DNA of 64,000 nt from Solea solea (lineage: Eukaryota; Chordata; Actinopteri; Pleuronectiformes; Soleidae): positions 1,079,001 through 1,143,000 of the forward strand of contig NC_081145.1 in assembly GCF_958295425.1 (NCBI RefSeq), written 5' to 3'. The notes below the pieces were generated by a model. It searched no databases, was not told the origin of the DNA, and saw only the letters and a list, made by a program, of their open reading frames with translations. Positions 28,701 through 39,662 of the stretch are shown piece by piece (positions within the stretch are counted from its first letter, which is position 1; each line of letters begins with the position of its first letter). Made by a program: the position numbers and the translations under genes.

Positions 28701-31700
28701 TAATGTTGCTGTGCTTCGTCTTAATGTTGTAGTGCTTCGTCTTAATGATTTGTCTTAATGTTGCTGTCCCTCGTCTTAATGTTGTAGTGATTAGTCTTAA
28801 TGTTGTAGTGCTTCGTCTTAATGTTGTAGTGATTTGTCTTAATGTTGTAGTGCGTCGTCTTAATGTTGTAGTGCTTCGTCTTAATGTTGTAGCGATTCGT
28901 CTTAATGTTGTAGCGCTTCGTCTTAGTGTTGCTGTGCTTCGTCTTAATGTTGTAATGATTCGTCTTAATGTTGTTGTGCTTCGTCTTAATGTTGTAGTGC
29001 TTCGTCTTATTGATTCGTCTTAATGTTGTTGTGCTTCGTCTTAATTTTGTAGTGCTTCGTCTTAATGTTGTATTGCTTCGTCTTAATGTTGCTGTCCTTC
29101 GTCTTAATGTTGTAGTGATCCGTCTTAATGTTGTAGTGTTTCGTCTTAATGTTGCTGTGCTTCGTCTTAATGTTGTATTGCTTCGTCTTAATGATTCGTC
29201 TTAATGTTGTATTGCTTCGTCTTAATGATTCGTCTTAATGTTGTAGTGCTTCGTCTTAATGTTGCTGTCCTTCGTCTTAATGTTGTAGTGATTCGTCTTA
29301 ATGTTGTAGTGCTTCGTCTTAATGTTGCTGTGCTTCGTCTTAATGTTGCTGTCCTTCGTCTTAATGTTTTTGTGCTTCGTGTTAATGTTGTAGTGATTTT
29401 TCTTAATGTTGTAGTGCTTCGTCTTAATGTTGTAGTGCTTCGTCTTAATGTTGCTGTCCTTCGTCTTAATGTTTTTGTGCTTCGTCTTAATGTTGAAGCG
29501 ATTCGTCTTAATGTTGTAGTGATTCGACTTAATGTTGTAGTGCTTCGTCTTAATGTTGTAGTGATTCGTCTTAATTTTGTAGTGATTCGTGATAATGTTG
29601 TAGTGATTTTTCTTAATGTTGTAGTGTTTCGTCTTAATGTTGTAGTGCTTCGTCTTAATGTTGCTGTGCTTGGTCTTAATGTTGTAGTGCTTCGTCTTAA
29701 TATTGCTGTGCTTCGTCTTAATGTTGTAGTGATTCGTCTTAATGTTGTAGTGCTTCGTCTTAATGTTGTAGTGCTTCGTCTTAATGTTGTAGTGCTTCGT
29801 CTTAATGTTGCTGTGCTTCGTCTTAATGTTGTAGTGCTTCGTCTTAATGTTGTAGTACTTCGTCTTAATGTTGCTGTGCTTCGTCTTAATGTTGTAGTGC
29901 TTAGTCTTAATGATTCGTCTTAATGTTGTAGTGCTTCGTCCTAATGTTGCTGTGCTTCGTCTTAATGTTGTAGTGCTTCGTCTTAATGATTTGTCTTAAT
30001 GTTGTAGTGCTTTGTCTTAATGTTGTAGTGATTCGTCTTAATGTTGTAGTGCTTCGTCTTAATGTTGCTGTCCTTCGTCTTAATGTTGTAGTGATTCGTC
30101 TTAATGTTGTAGTGATTTGTCTTAATGTTGTCGTGATTCGTCTTCAGGTTGTAGTGATTCGTCTTAATGTTGTAGTGCTTCGTCTTAATGTTGTAGTGCT
30201 TTGTCTTAATGATTCGTCTTAATGTTGTTGTGCTTCGTCTTAATGTTATAGTGATTCATCTTAATGTTGTAGTGATTTGTCTTGATGTTGTAGGGCTTCG
30301 TCTTAATGATTTGTCTTAATGTTGTAGTGCTTCGTCTTAATGTTGCTGTGCTTCGTCTTAATGTTGTAGTGCTTCGTCTTAATGTTGCTGTGCTTCGTCT
30401 TAATGTTGTAGTGCTTAGTCTTAATGATTCGTCTTAATGTTGTAGTGCTTCGTCCTAATGTTGCTGTGCTTCGTCTCAATGTTGTAGTGCTTCGTCTTAA
30501 TGATTTGTCTTAATGTTGCTGTCATTTGTCTTAATGTTGTAGTGATTCGTTGTAGTGCTTCGTCTTAATGTTGCTGTCCTTCGTCTTAATGTTGTAGTGA
30601 TTCGTCTTAATGTTGTAGTGATTCGTCTTAATGTTGTCGTGATTCGTCTTAATGTTGTCGTGATTCGTCTTAATTATTCGTTCTTAATGTTGTAGTGATT
30701 TGTCTTAATGTTGTAGTGCTTCGTCTTAATGTTGCTGTCCTTGATCTTAATGTTGTTGTGATTCGTCTTAATGTTGTAGTGCTTTGTCTTAATATTGCTG
30801 TGCTTCATCTTAATGTTGTAGTGCTTCGTCTTAATGTTGTAGTTATTCGTCTTAATTTTGTAGTGCTCCGTCTTAATGTTGCTGTGCTTCGTCTTAATGT
30901 TGTAGTGCTTCGTCTTAATGATTTGTTTTAATGGTGTAGTGATTCGTCTTAATGTTGCTGTGCTTGGTCTTAATGTTGTAGTGCTTCGTCTTAATATTGC
31001 TGTGCTTCGTCTTAATGTTGTAGTGATTCGTCTTAATGTTGTAGTGCTTCGTCTTAATGTTGTAGTGATTCGTCTTAATGTTGTAGTGCTTCGTCTTAAT
31101 GTTGTAGTGCTTCGTCTTAGTGTTGCTGTGCTTCGTCTTAATGTTGTAGTGCTTCGTCTTAATGTTGTAGTGATTCGTCTTAATGTTGCTGTGCTTCGTC
31201 TTAATGTTGCTGTCCTTCGTCTTAATGTTTTTGTGCTTCGTGTTAATGTTGTAGTGATTTTTCTTAATGTTGTAGTGCTTCGTCTTAATGTTGTAGTGCT
31301 TCGTCTTAATGTTGCTGTCCTTCGTCTTAATGTTTTTGTGCTTCGTCTTAATGTTGAAGCGATTCGTCTTAATGTTGTAGTGATTCGTCTTAATGTTGTA
31401 GTGCTTCGTCTTACTGTTGCTGTCCTTCGTCTTAATGTTGTAGTGATTCGTCTTAATGTTGTAGTGCTTCGTCTTAATGTTGTAGTGCTTCGTCTTAATG
31501 TTGTAGTGCTTCGTCTTAATGTTGTCGTGATTTGTCTTAATGTTGCTGTGCTTCGTCTTAATGTTGCAGTGCTTCGTCTTAATGTTGTAGTGCTTCGTCT
31601 TAATGTTGCTGTGCTTCGTCTTAATGCTGCTGTGCTTCGTCTTAATGTTGTAGTGATTCGTCTTAATGTTGTAGTGCTTCGTCTTAATGTTGCTGTGCTT

Positions 31701-32489
31701 CGTCTTAATGCTGCTGTGCTTCGTCTTAATGTTGTAGTGATTCGTCTTAATGTTGTCGTGATTCGTCTTAATGTTGCTGTCTTTGTCTTAATGTTGTAGT
31801 GATTTGTCTTAATGTTGCCGTGATTTGTCTTAATGTTGCTGTCTTTGTCTTAATGTTGTAGTGATTCGTCTTAATGTTGTAGTGATTTGTCTTAATGTTG
31901 TCGTGATTCGTCTTAATGTTGTAGTGATTCGTCTTAATGTTGTAGTGCGTCGTCTTAATGTTGTAGTGCTTCGTCTTAATGTTGTAGCGATTCGTCTTAA
32001 TGTTGTAGCGCTTCGTCTTAGTGTTGCTGTGCTTCGTCTTAATGTTGTAATGATTCGTCTTAATGTTGTTGTGCTTCGTCTTAATGTTGTAGTGCTTCGT
32101 CTTAATGATTCGTCTTAATGTTGTAGTGCTTCGTCTTAATGTTGCTGTGCTTCGTCTTAATGTTGTAGTGCTTCGTCTTAATGTTGCTGTGCTATGTCTT
32201 AATGTTGCTGTGCTTCGTCTTAATGTTGTAGTGCTTCGTCTTAATGATTCGTCTTAATGTTGTAGTGCTTCGTCTTAATGTTGTAGTGCTTCGTCTTAAT
32301 GATTCGTCTTAATGTTGTAGTGCTTCGTCTTAATGTTGCAGTCCTTCGTCTTAATGTTGTAGTGATCCGTCTTAATGTTGTAGTGCTTCGTCTTAATGTT
32401 GTAGTGCTTCGTCTTAATGTTGTATTGCTTCGTCTTAATGTTGCTGTCCTTCGTCTTAATGTTGTAGTGATCCGTCTTAATGTTGTAGT

Positions 32490-35020
32490 GTTTCGTCTTA
32501 ATGTTGCTGTGCTTCGTCTTAATGTTGTATTGCTTCGTCTTAATGATTCGTCTTAATGTTGTAGTGCTTCGTCTTAATCTTGCTGTCCTTCGTCTTAATG
32601 TTGTAGTTATTCGTCTTAATGTTGTAGTGATTCGTCTTAATGTTGTAGTGCTTCGTCTTAATGTTGCTGTGCTTCGTCTTAATGTTGTAGTGCTTTGTCT
32701 TAATGATTCGTCTTAATGTTGTAGTGCTTCGTCTTAATGTTGCTGTGCTTCGTCTTAATGTTGTAGTGCTTAGTCTTAATGATTCGTCTTAATGTTGTAG
32801 TGCTTCGTCCTAATGTTGCTGTGCTTCGTCTTAATGTTGTAGTGCTTCGTCTTAATGATTTGTCTTAATGTTGCTGTCCTTCGTCTTAATGTTGTCGTGA
32901 TTCGTCTTAATGTTGTAGTGCTTCGTCTTAATGTTGCTGTCCTTCGTCTTAATATTGTAGTGATTCGTCTTAATGTTGTAGTGATTCGTCTTAATGTTGT
33001 CGTGATTCGTCTTAATTATTCGTTCTTAATGTTGTAGTGATTTGTCTTAATGTTGTAGTGCTTCGTCTTAATGTTGCTGTCCTTGATCTTAATGTTGTTG
33101 TGATTCGTCTTAATGTTGTAGTGCTTCGTCTTAATATTGCTGTGCTTCATCTTAATGTTGTAGTGCTTCGTCTTAATGTTGTAGTTATTCGTCTTAATTT
33201 TGTAGTGCTTCGTCTTAATGATTTGTTTTAATGGTGTAGTGATTCGTCTTAATGTTGTAGTGATTTGTCTTAATGTTGTAGTGCTTCGTCTTAATGTTGT
33301 AGTGATTCGTCTTAATGTTGTAGTGCTTCGTCTTAATGTTGTAGTGCTTCGTCTTAGTGTTGCTGTGCTTCGTCTTAATGTTGTAATGATTCGTCTTAAT
33401 GTTGCTGTGCTTCGTCTTAATGTTTTAGTGCTTCGTCTTAATGATTCGTCTTAATGTTGTAGTGCTTCGTCTTAATGTTGCTGTGCTTCGTCTTAATGTT
33501 GTAGTGCTTAGTCTTAATGATTCGTCTTAATATTGTAGTGCTTCGTCTTAATGTTGCTGTGCTTCGTCTTAATGTTGTAGTGCTTCGTCTTAATGATTTG
33601 TCTTAATGTTGCTGTCCCTCGTCTTAATGTTGTAGTGATTCGTCTTAATGTTGTAGTGCTTCGTCTTAATGTTGTAGTGCTTCGTCTTAATTATTCGTCT
33701 TAATGTTGTAGTGCTTCGTCTTAATGTTGCTGTCCTTCGTCTTAATGTTTTTGTGTTTCGTCTTAATGTTGCTGTGCTTCGTCTTAATGTTGTATTGCTT
33801 CGTCTTAATGATTCGTCTTAATGTTGTAGTGCTTCGTCTTAATCTTGCTGTCCTTCGTCTTAATGTTGTAGTTATTCGTCTTAATGTTGTAGTGATTCGT
33901 CTTAATGTTGTAGTGCTTCGTCTTAATGTTGCTGTGCTTCGTCTTAATGTTGTAGTGCTTTGTCTTAATGATTCGTCTTAATGTTGTAGTGCTTCGTCTT
34001 AATGTTGCTGTGCTTCGTCTTAATGTTGTAGTGCTTAGTCTTAATGATTCGTCTTAATGTTGTAGTGCTTCGTCCTAATGTTGCTGTGCTTCGTCTTAAT
34101 GTTGTAGTGCTTCGTCTTAATGATTTGTCTTAATGTTGCTGTCCTTCGTCTTAATGTTGTCGTGATTCGTCTTAATGTTGTAGTGCTTCGTCTTAATGTT
34201 GCTGTCCTTCGTCTTAATATTGTAGTGATTCGTCTTAATGTTGTAGTGATTCGTCTTAATGTTGTCGTGATTCGTCTTAATTATTCGTTCTTAATGTTGT
34301 AGTGATTTGTCTTAATGTTGTAGTGCTTCGTCTTAATGTTGCTGTCCTTGATCTTAATGTTGTTGTGATTCGTCTTAATGTTGTAGTGCTTCGTCTTAAT
34401 ATTGCTGTGCTTCATCTTAATGTTGTAGTGCTTCGTCTTAATGTTGTAGTTATTCGTCTTAATTTTGTAGTGCTTCGTCTTAATGATTTGTTTTAATGGT
34501 GTAGTGATTCGTCTTAATGTTGTAGTGATTTGTCTTAATGTTGTAGTGCTTCGTCTTAATGTTGTAGTGATTCGTCTTAATGTTGTAGTGCTTCGTCTTA
34601 ATGTTGTAGTGCTTCGTCTTAGTGTTGCTGTGCTTCGTCTTAATGTTGTAATGATTCGTCTTAATGTTGCTGTGCTTCGTCTTAATGTTTTAGTGCTTCG
34701 TCTTAATGATTCGTCTTAATGTTGTAGTGCTTCGTCTTAATGTTGCTGTGCTTCGTCTTAATGTTGTAGTGCTTAGTCTTAATGATTCGTCTTAATATTG
34801 TAGTGCTTCGTCTTAATGTTGCTGTGCTTCGTCTTAATGTTGTAGTGCTTCGTCTTAATGATTTGTCTTAATGTTGCTGTCCCTCGTCTTAATGTTGTAG
34901 TGATTCGTCTTAATGTTGTAGTGCTTCGTCTTAATGTTGTAGTGCTTCGTCTTAATTATTCGTCTTAATGTTGTAGTGCTTCGTCTTAATGTTGCTGTCC
35001 TTCGTCTTAATGTTTTTGTG
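32490..35020 (+). repeat. 1265-bp tandem duplication inside the 21-bp array
   Basis: Rare variants recur exactly 1265 bp apart: AATCTTGCTGTCC at 32577 and 33842, and TGTTTTAGTG at 33421 and 34686. The intervening order of unit variants also matches. The outer boundaries are approximate because both ends merge into ordinary 21-bp units. This is a second, independent higher-order period in the same array. Confidence 0.9.
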
Positions 35021-36602
35021 CTTCGTCTTAATGTTGTAGTGCTTCGTCTTAATGTTGTAGTTATTCGTCTTAAGGTTGTAGTGCTTCGTCTTAATGTTGT
35101 ATTGCTTCGTCTTAATGTTGCTGTCCTTCGTCTTAATGTTGTAGTGATCCGTCTTAATGTTGTAGTGTTTCGTCTTAATGTTGCTGTGCTTCGTCTTAAT
35201 GTTGTATTGCTTCGTCTTAATGATTCGTCTTAATGTTGTAGTGCTTCGTCTTAATGTTGCTGTCCTTCGTCTTAATGTTGTAGTGATTCGTCTTAATGTT
35301 GTAGTGCTTCGTCTTAATGTTGTCGTGATTTGTCTTAATGTTGTCGTGATTTGTCTTAATGTTGCTGTGCTTCGTCTTAATATTGCTGTGCTTCGTCTTA
35401 ATGTTGTAGTGATTCGTCTTAATGTTGTAGTGCTTCGTCTTAATGTTGCTGTGCTTCGTCTTAATGTTGTAGTGATTCGTCTTAATGTTGTAGTGATTCG
35501 TCTTAATGTTGTAATGCTTCGTCTTAATGTTGTAGTGATTCGTCTTAATGTTGCTGTCTTTGTCTTAATGTTGCTGTCTTTGTCTTAATGTTGTAGTGAT
35601 TCGTCTTAATGTTGTAGTGATTTGTCTTAATGTTGTCGTGATTCGTCTTAATGTTGCTGTCTTTGTCTTAATGTTGTAGTGATTCGTCTTAATGTTGTAG
35701 TGATTTGTCTTAATGTTGTCGTGATTCGTCTTAATGTTGTAGTGATTAGTCTTAATGTTGTAGTGCTTCGTCTTAATGTAGTGATTCGTCTTAATGTTGT
35801 AGTGCTTTGTCTTAATGTTGTAGTGCTTCGTCTTAATGTTGTAGTGATTCGTCTTAATGTTGTCGTGATTCGTCTTAATGTTGTAGTGATTTGTCTTAAT
35901 GTTGTAGTGCTTCGTCTTAATGTTGTAGTGCTTCGTCTTAATGTTGTAGTGCTTCGTCTTAATGTTGTAGTGCTTCGTCTTAATTATTCGTCTTAATGTT
36001 GTAGTGATTTGTCTTAATGTTGTAGTGATTCGTCTTAATGTTGTAGTGATTCATCTTAATGTTGTTATTTGTCTTAAGGTTGTAGTGATTCGTCTTAAGG
36101 TTGTAGTGCTTCGTCTTAAGGTTGTAGTGATTCGTCTTAATGTTGTAGTGATTCGTCTTAATGTTGTAGTGCTTCGTCTTAATGATTTGTCTTAATGTAG
36201 TGATTCGTGTTAATGTTGTAGTGTTTCGTCTTAATGATTCGTCTTAAAGTTGTAGTGATTCGTCTTAAAGTTGTAATGATTCGTCTTAATGTTGTAGTGA
36301 TTCGTCTTAATGTTGCTGTGCTTCGTCTTAATGTTGCTGTGCTTCGTCTTAATGTTGTAGTGCTTAGTCTTAATGATTCGTCTTAATGTTGTAGTGCTTC
36401 GTCTTAATGTTGCTGTGCCACGTCTTAATGATCCGTCTTAATGTTGTAGTGCTTCGTCTTAATGTTGCTGTGCTTCGTCTTTATGTTGTAGTGATTCGTC
36501 TTAATGTTGTAGTGATTCGTCTTAATGTTGCTGTCATTCATCTTAATGTTGTAATGATTCCTTTTAATGTTGCTGTGCTTCGTCTTAATGTTGTAGTGAT
36601 TC

Positions 36603-36641
36603 TGTTACGCTCCCGAATGAGAGTGGTTTGACTATGTATAG
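36603..36641 (-). repeat. 3' LTR stub of the gypsy element
   Basis: Thirty-nine bases beginning TGTTACGCTCCCGAATGAG on the forward strand match the LTR edge at 38343-38381 with a single T/C difference. It is preceded by the target duplication GATTC and cut off at 36642 by a hAT terminal sequence. Confidence 0.88.
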
Positions 36642-36704
36642 CAGTGGTCCCCAACCTTTTTATCACCAAGGACCGGTCAACGCTTGACAATTTTACCGCG
36701 GCCT

Positions 36705-36735
36705 GGGGGGGGGGGGAGGGGGGGGAGGGGGGGGG
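36705..36735 (+). repeat. Poly-G tract, G12-A-G8-A-G9
   Basis: Three G runs of 12, 8 and 9 separated by single A bases, within the hAT terminal region. The sequence could form a G-quadruplex. Homopolymer length may also be an assembly error. Confidence 0.9.
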
Positions 36736-36866
36736 TCTGGTTATATTATTATTATTATTATTATCAATAATAAATAGCTGAAATAAAGTTTGAAGCGTCA
36801 GATCACGCTTCTGCATGTTTGTGTGCGCGCTAAGACTCACAAGCTCTCCTCTTCTCGACCACTGCT

Positions 36867-37223
36867 CTAACGCTCCCTAACTCTAGTTGCTATGGTAACG
36901 TTTAAACATGCCTGCAAAATAAGATACCGATACGCCACAAAAATGAATATAAAGTGCATGAAAATTTTGGTGGTCTCTAAGTGGCGAAGCAATTTTGAAG
37001 GCTTCATTGCCTCATTAGCAAGCCGGTCGCCGCATATTATGCAGAGCGGGCTTGGTATGTGGGAATCACCTGCCGCAATAAAGCCATATTTCAAGTAGCT
37101 CTCCTGGTATTGTCTGTTAAAAGCTTTCTTTTTCTTGGAAGTCGTAGGCTCTTCTTCTGTCTCTTCACTGGGCCTTTTCCCCTTCGCAAAGAAACTTTCC
37201 AAAGACGTCTGTTTCTTACTCAT
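36867..37223 (-). pseudogene. hAT transposase N-terminus, ZBED5/SCAND3-like, truncated
   Basis: The reverse-strand frame starts MSKKQTSLESFFAKGKRPSE and continues through a Lys-rich nuclear-localisation-like stretch (TSKKKKAF, around residue 30) into a BED-type zinc-finger start, with the pair CIIC near residues 62-65, and then KLLRHLET. This is the usual N-terminus of ZBED5-like hAT proteins. After residue 86 or so the reading changes to unrelated hydrophobic sequence, so the catalytic RNase H-like part is missing. About 118 codons remain of a family that normally exceeds 500. It cannot encode an active transposase. Identification is by recalled motif only. Confidence 0.75.
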
Positions 37224-37391
37224 TTTGCTAGCTTGTGGGTTAAAGTTTGGCGCACAGATGTAACCGAGAGAATCCGGTCATTTTTCAAAATAAAAGGTTT
37301 TTCAAAATAAAAGATTGCTCATACTTGGATAATAAATAAAACGGAAATTATTAATTATTTCTTGTGCGGCCGGCTGCGTGTGCTGGTGAGC

Positions 37392-38325
37392 TCAGTCTTT
37401 TGGTCGGGAGGGACAGGAGGCGATGTAATGGCCGGCCTGACCACAGTAAATACAAACTCTGGCGGTCAGCCTCTGTTGTCTCTCGGAGGGAGTCAGGCGA
37501 GCCCGGCCCAACTGCATGGGTTCAGAGGAGTCGGTGTTGGGGACTGAGAGGAGTGAGGGACTGGGCCGATCGACGGGGGGGTGTGCCTGGAGCGAGTGAA
37601 TGTGAGAGGGATGGGAAGCTTCGAGCCTTGGCTCTTTCGCGGCGTCTTTCTCGGAGTCGATTATCTAAGCGAATAGTCAGCTCAATAAGAGTATCTAAAT
37701 TTATCGAGTCATCACGGGTTGCCAGTTTGTCCTTCAACTCCTCACATAAGCCCTGAATAAACACTCCCCGGAGTGCCATGTCGTTCCACCCACTCTCGGC
37801 TGCACGGATACGGAAGATAATTGAGTAGTCGGCGACCGAACTGTTACCCTGATGAAGGCTCAGCAGTCGCGAGGCGGCGTCATTCCCCTGGGGGGGATGA
37901 TCAAATGCCCTTAATGTGGCTGTGGCCCACTGTGCGGCTCTACCTGAGAGAAGGTTTACAATGAAGGCTATCTTAGCATTGTCGGAAGGATATGTGGCGG
38001 GTTGCAAATCAAAAACCAGAGAACACTGAAAAAGAAAGCTAGCACATTTACCTATGTCTCCGGAGAAACGTTCGGGGATGGGCACGTATGGTTCACGTGG
38101 TGCAAGTAAGGGCGCAGTTACTGATGGTGATGGAGGGCTAACCACATTAGGAACTGAGGTGACCGTAGTTGACACGGGCGCAGGCTGGTGGATGAGTCTA
38201 GAAAAGTTGGCTGATAACTCTCGAAGTGAAGTGACTACCTCCGAGAGGATCTTATCGTGATTACCAATTAGTGCGCCTTGTGCGGATAGCGCCTGACGGA
38301 AATTGTCTCCGTCTGCCGGGTCCAT
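37392..38325 (-). pseudogene. Ty3/gypsy (Sushi/PEG10-like) Gag polyprotein, one frameshift
   Basis: The reverse-strand frame starts MDPADGDNFRQALSAQ, 17 bp inside the 5' LTR. Residues 80-230 contain the retroviral-like Gag core typical of Ty3/Sushi elements: PERFSGDIGKCASFLFQC, FIVNLLSGRAAQWATA, and FIQGLCEELKDKLA. The frame ends at 37522 (267 residues), but the neighbouring frame continues with [13 protein letters not shown] and a CCHC zinc knuckle, [14 protein letters not shown] (37413-37454; C-x2-C-x4-H-x4-C), and stops at 37392. A small indel near 37530 therefore separates capsid and nucleocapsid parts. In life, Gag would assemble the particle and bind RNA. No pol follows. A domesticated gene is unlikely given the frameshift. 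Confidence 0.88.
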
Positions 38326-38342
38326 AGCTGGTCAGATTGTTA

Positions 38343-39662
38343 TGTTACGCTCCCGAATGAGAGCGGTTTGACTATGTATAGGACCCGAAAATGCAGAGGA
38401 GACAGATCACGTTTTTAACAGGGTTTTTATTTCCGATGCAGCTGTGCCGGGAAATAGCGAGAGCCCAGGGTGAGAGACAGTGAGTGGGGGGATACTGGCA
38501 GGAGCAGACTCACGATGGAGAATCGAGACAGGGAAAGGTTCCAACGGCCGAGATGTGTCGTGGGGAATCCGGAGCTCTCGGGGAAGCAGGAGGTGTGGCG
38601 ACCTGAAGCAGAACAACAACTAGGGATGGGCAAACGATACCGAGGCTTTGGAGCTTGTGTCGCTCTTCCTGAAGCAGGCTGGTCCGAAGCGCTGTGTCGA
38701 GGCTTGTATCAAATCTCCGCGATCACATGACCGATGACGTTTGAAGCTTCACACGTCACAACGAACCACCGGAAGTGAGGTGACTGATTCGAAACTTTGG
38801 CGCGGCTTCGTTCTTTTTAAGGAGACCGAGATGCCCAGTGTTCCCCCTGCCTCATTGCGTTCTTACAGACCTTTGACAGCGACAACCCTACTTGAGTGAT
38901 GGAGAATCCGAGTGGAAGAATTTGCATTTGAATCTTTTCATATTATGTTACATCACAATCATAAGTCATAACCATAAGTGGTTTCCACTGAATTGCATAA
39001 AAACTTCTCACAAACTCAGTCACACCTCCAAAACACACGTTTCAAGTAATTACAGGTAATAACAGGACAGCACATTTAACATTTTATTAGTCAATTGACA
39101 TTTTATAGTAAAACTAATGTGTGAACAGTGATTCTTAGAATGAAGACACAACTGCTTAATAATGACTTTATTGCTTTTGTGTTGGAACTGGAATCAATGA
39201 TGTGTGAATCATTTGGAGGTTCATTGCTGCTATAATTGCAGCTGACCACTAGATGTCACTGGTAGCGTCTTTCTTTGAAGCTTTGAAGCTTCGAATCTTT
39301 TTTCGGTACAATCAGAAAGAAGCCTCAAAAGCTTCCTGAGGCTTCATTTGCCCATCTCTAACAACAACGATGGTGAGAATTCCGGGAGTCAAAGTTTCAA
39401 AGATTAAAGCAGAAGTCATGGACGTTACCACTCGAAGAGCAAAAACAATCTGACGCTGGTGACTGAGACGGCAAAGGCTTAAGAAGGCTCCTGATTGCTC
39501 ATCAGGAGCAGGTGAGAAAGACCTGCCGCAGGTGTTGCTGATCATCAGTGTTAGTAGGTCAGCCACGCCTCCTGCAGAGAGGGGAGAGAGGGAGAGAGGG
39601 AGCAGCACGGAGGGAAATAACAAATAAGGATAATAGTGGTGGAGGAGAGTGGGATCGTGACA
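38343..39662 (-). repeat. 5' LTR of the gypsy element (about 572 bp plus a 748-bp insertion)
   Basis: It starts TGTCACGATCCC at 39662 (reverse strand) and ends GAGCGTAACA at 38343, followed after 17 bp by the gag ATG. The outer edge is fixed by the GATTC target duplication. A hAT MITE at 38621-39360 splits it. No TGG-type primer-binding site is obvious after the LTR end; the bases there read TAACAATCTGACC. Confidence 0.85.
38621..39360. mobile_element. Non-autonomous hAT element (MITE), 740 bp, with 8-bp TSD
   Basis: Terminal repeats TAGGGATGGGCAAA at 38621 and TTTGCCCATCTCTA ending at 39360 are near-perfect inverted copies. They are flanked on both sides by ACAACAAC (38613-38620 and 39361-39368), the 8-bp duplication expected for hAT. 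Inside there is sub-terminal GAGGCTTTGGAGCTT/GAAGCTTCGAATC sequence but no transposase frame. It inserted into the gypsy LTR, so it is younger than that element. Confidence 0.92.

Larger units (their letters stand above)
1..36602 (+). repeat. 21-bp satellite (minisatellite) array, left block, open at window edge
   Basis: Tandem units of 21 bp with core CGTCTTAATGTTGTAGTG and a variable 3-base join (CTT, ATT, TTT, ACC). Common variants replace GTAGTG by GCTGTG or GCTGTC. Shorter units also occur: 14 bp (CGTCTTAATGATT type) and 20 bp (GCTGTCTTTGTCTTAATG type). Seen directly: the forward strand is very T-rich and reads as the heptad RLNVVVL, and the reverse strand reads NIKTKHY. No unique sequence is present in this block. 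The array continues beyond the left edge, so its true length is unknown. Function is not visible; size and higher-order structure would fit a pericentromeric, subtelomeric or other heterochromatic block (inference). Confidence 0.97.
36642..37365 (-). mobile_element. hAT (Charlie/ZBED5-like) transposon fragment inserted in the 3' LTR
   Basis: It begins CAGTGGTCCCCAACC, the terminal sequence typical of Charlie-type hAT elements, next to a G-rich tract. The reverse strand holds the start of a ZBED5/SCAND3-like transposase frame (see 36867-37223). The opposite terminal repeat and the second target duplication are not visible; the right edge, placed at about 37365, runs straight into gag sequence. 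I infer an internally deleted copy whose far end was lost together with the gypsy pol gene. Confidence 0.7.
36603..39662 (-). mobile_element. Ty3/gypsy LTR retrotransposon remnant (gag only), nested insertions
   Basis: The reverse-strand order is 5' LTR (38343-39662), gag (37392-38325), a hAT fragment, then a stub of the 3' LTR (36603-36641). The 5-bp sequence GATTC stands directly before 36603 and again directly after 39662, a perfect target duplication. Ends read TGTCACGATC...GAGCGTAACA on the reverse strand. The 39-bp 3' LTR stub differs from the 5' LTR at one base. Pol is absent: sequence jumps from the gag stop into a hAT fragment. The element cannot move by itself. Both flanks are 21-bp satellite, so it inserted into the array. 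Confidence 0.9.

Noticed and set aside
1..36602. CRISPR-like array of short repeats
   Set aside because: No alternation of conserved repeats and unique spacers; all units are variants of one 21-mer, in a vertebrate genome.
38343..39662. Short frames in the LTR (for example reverse 39312-39623)
   Set aside because: They lie across the LTR/MITE junction and have no family signature.
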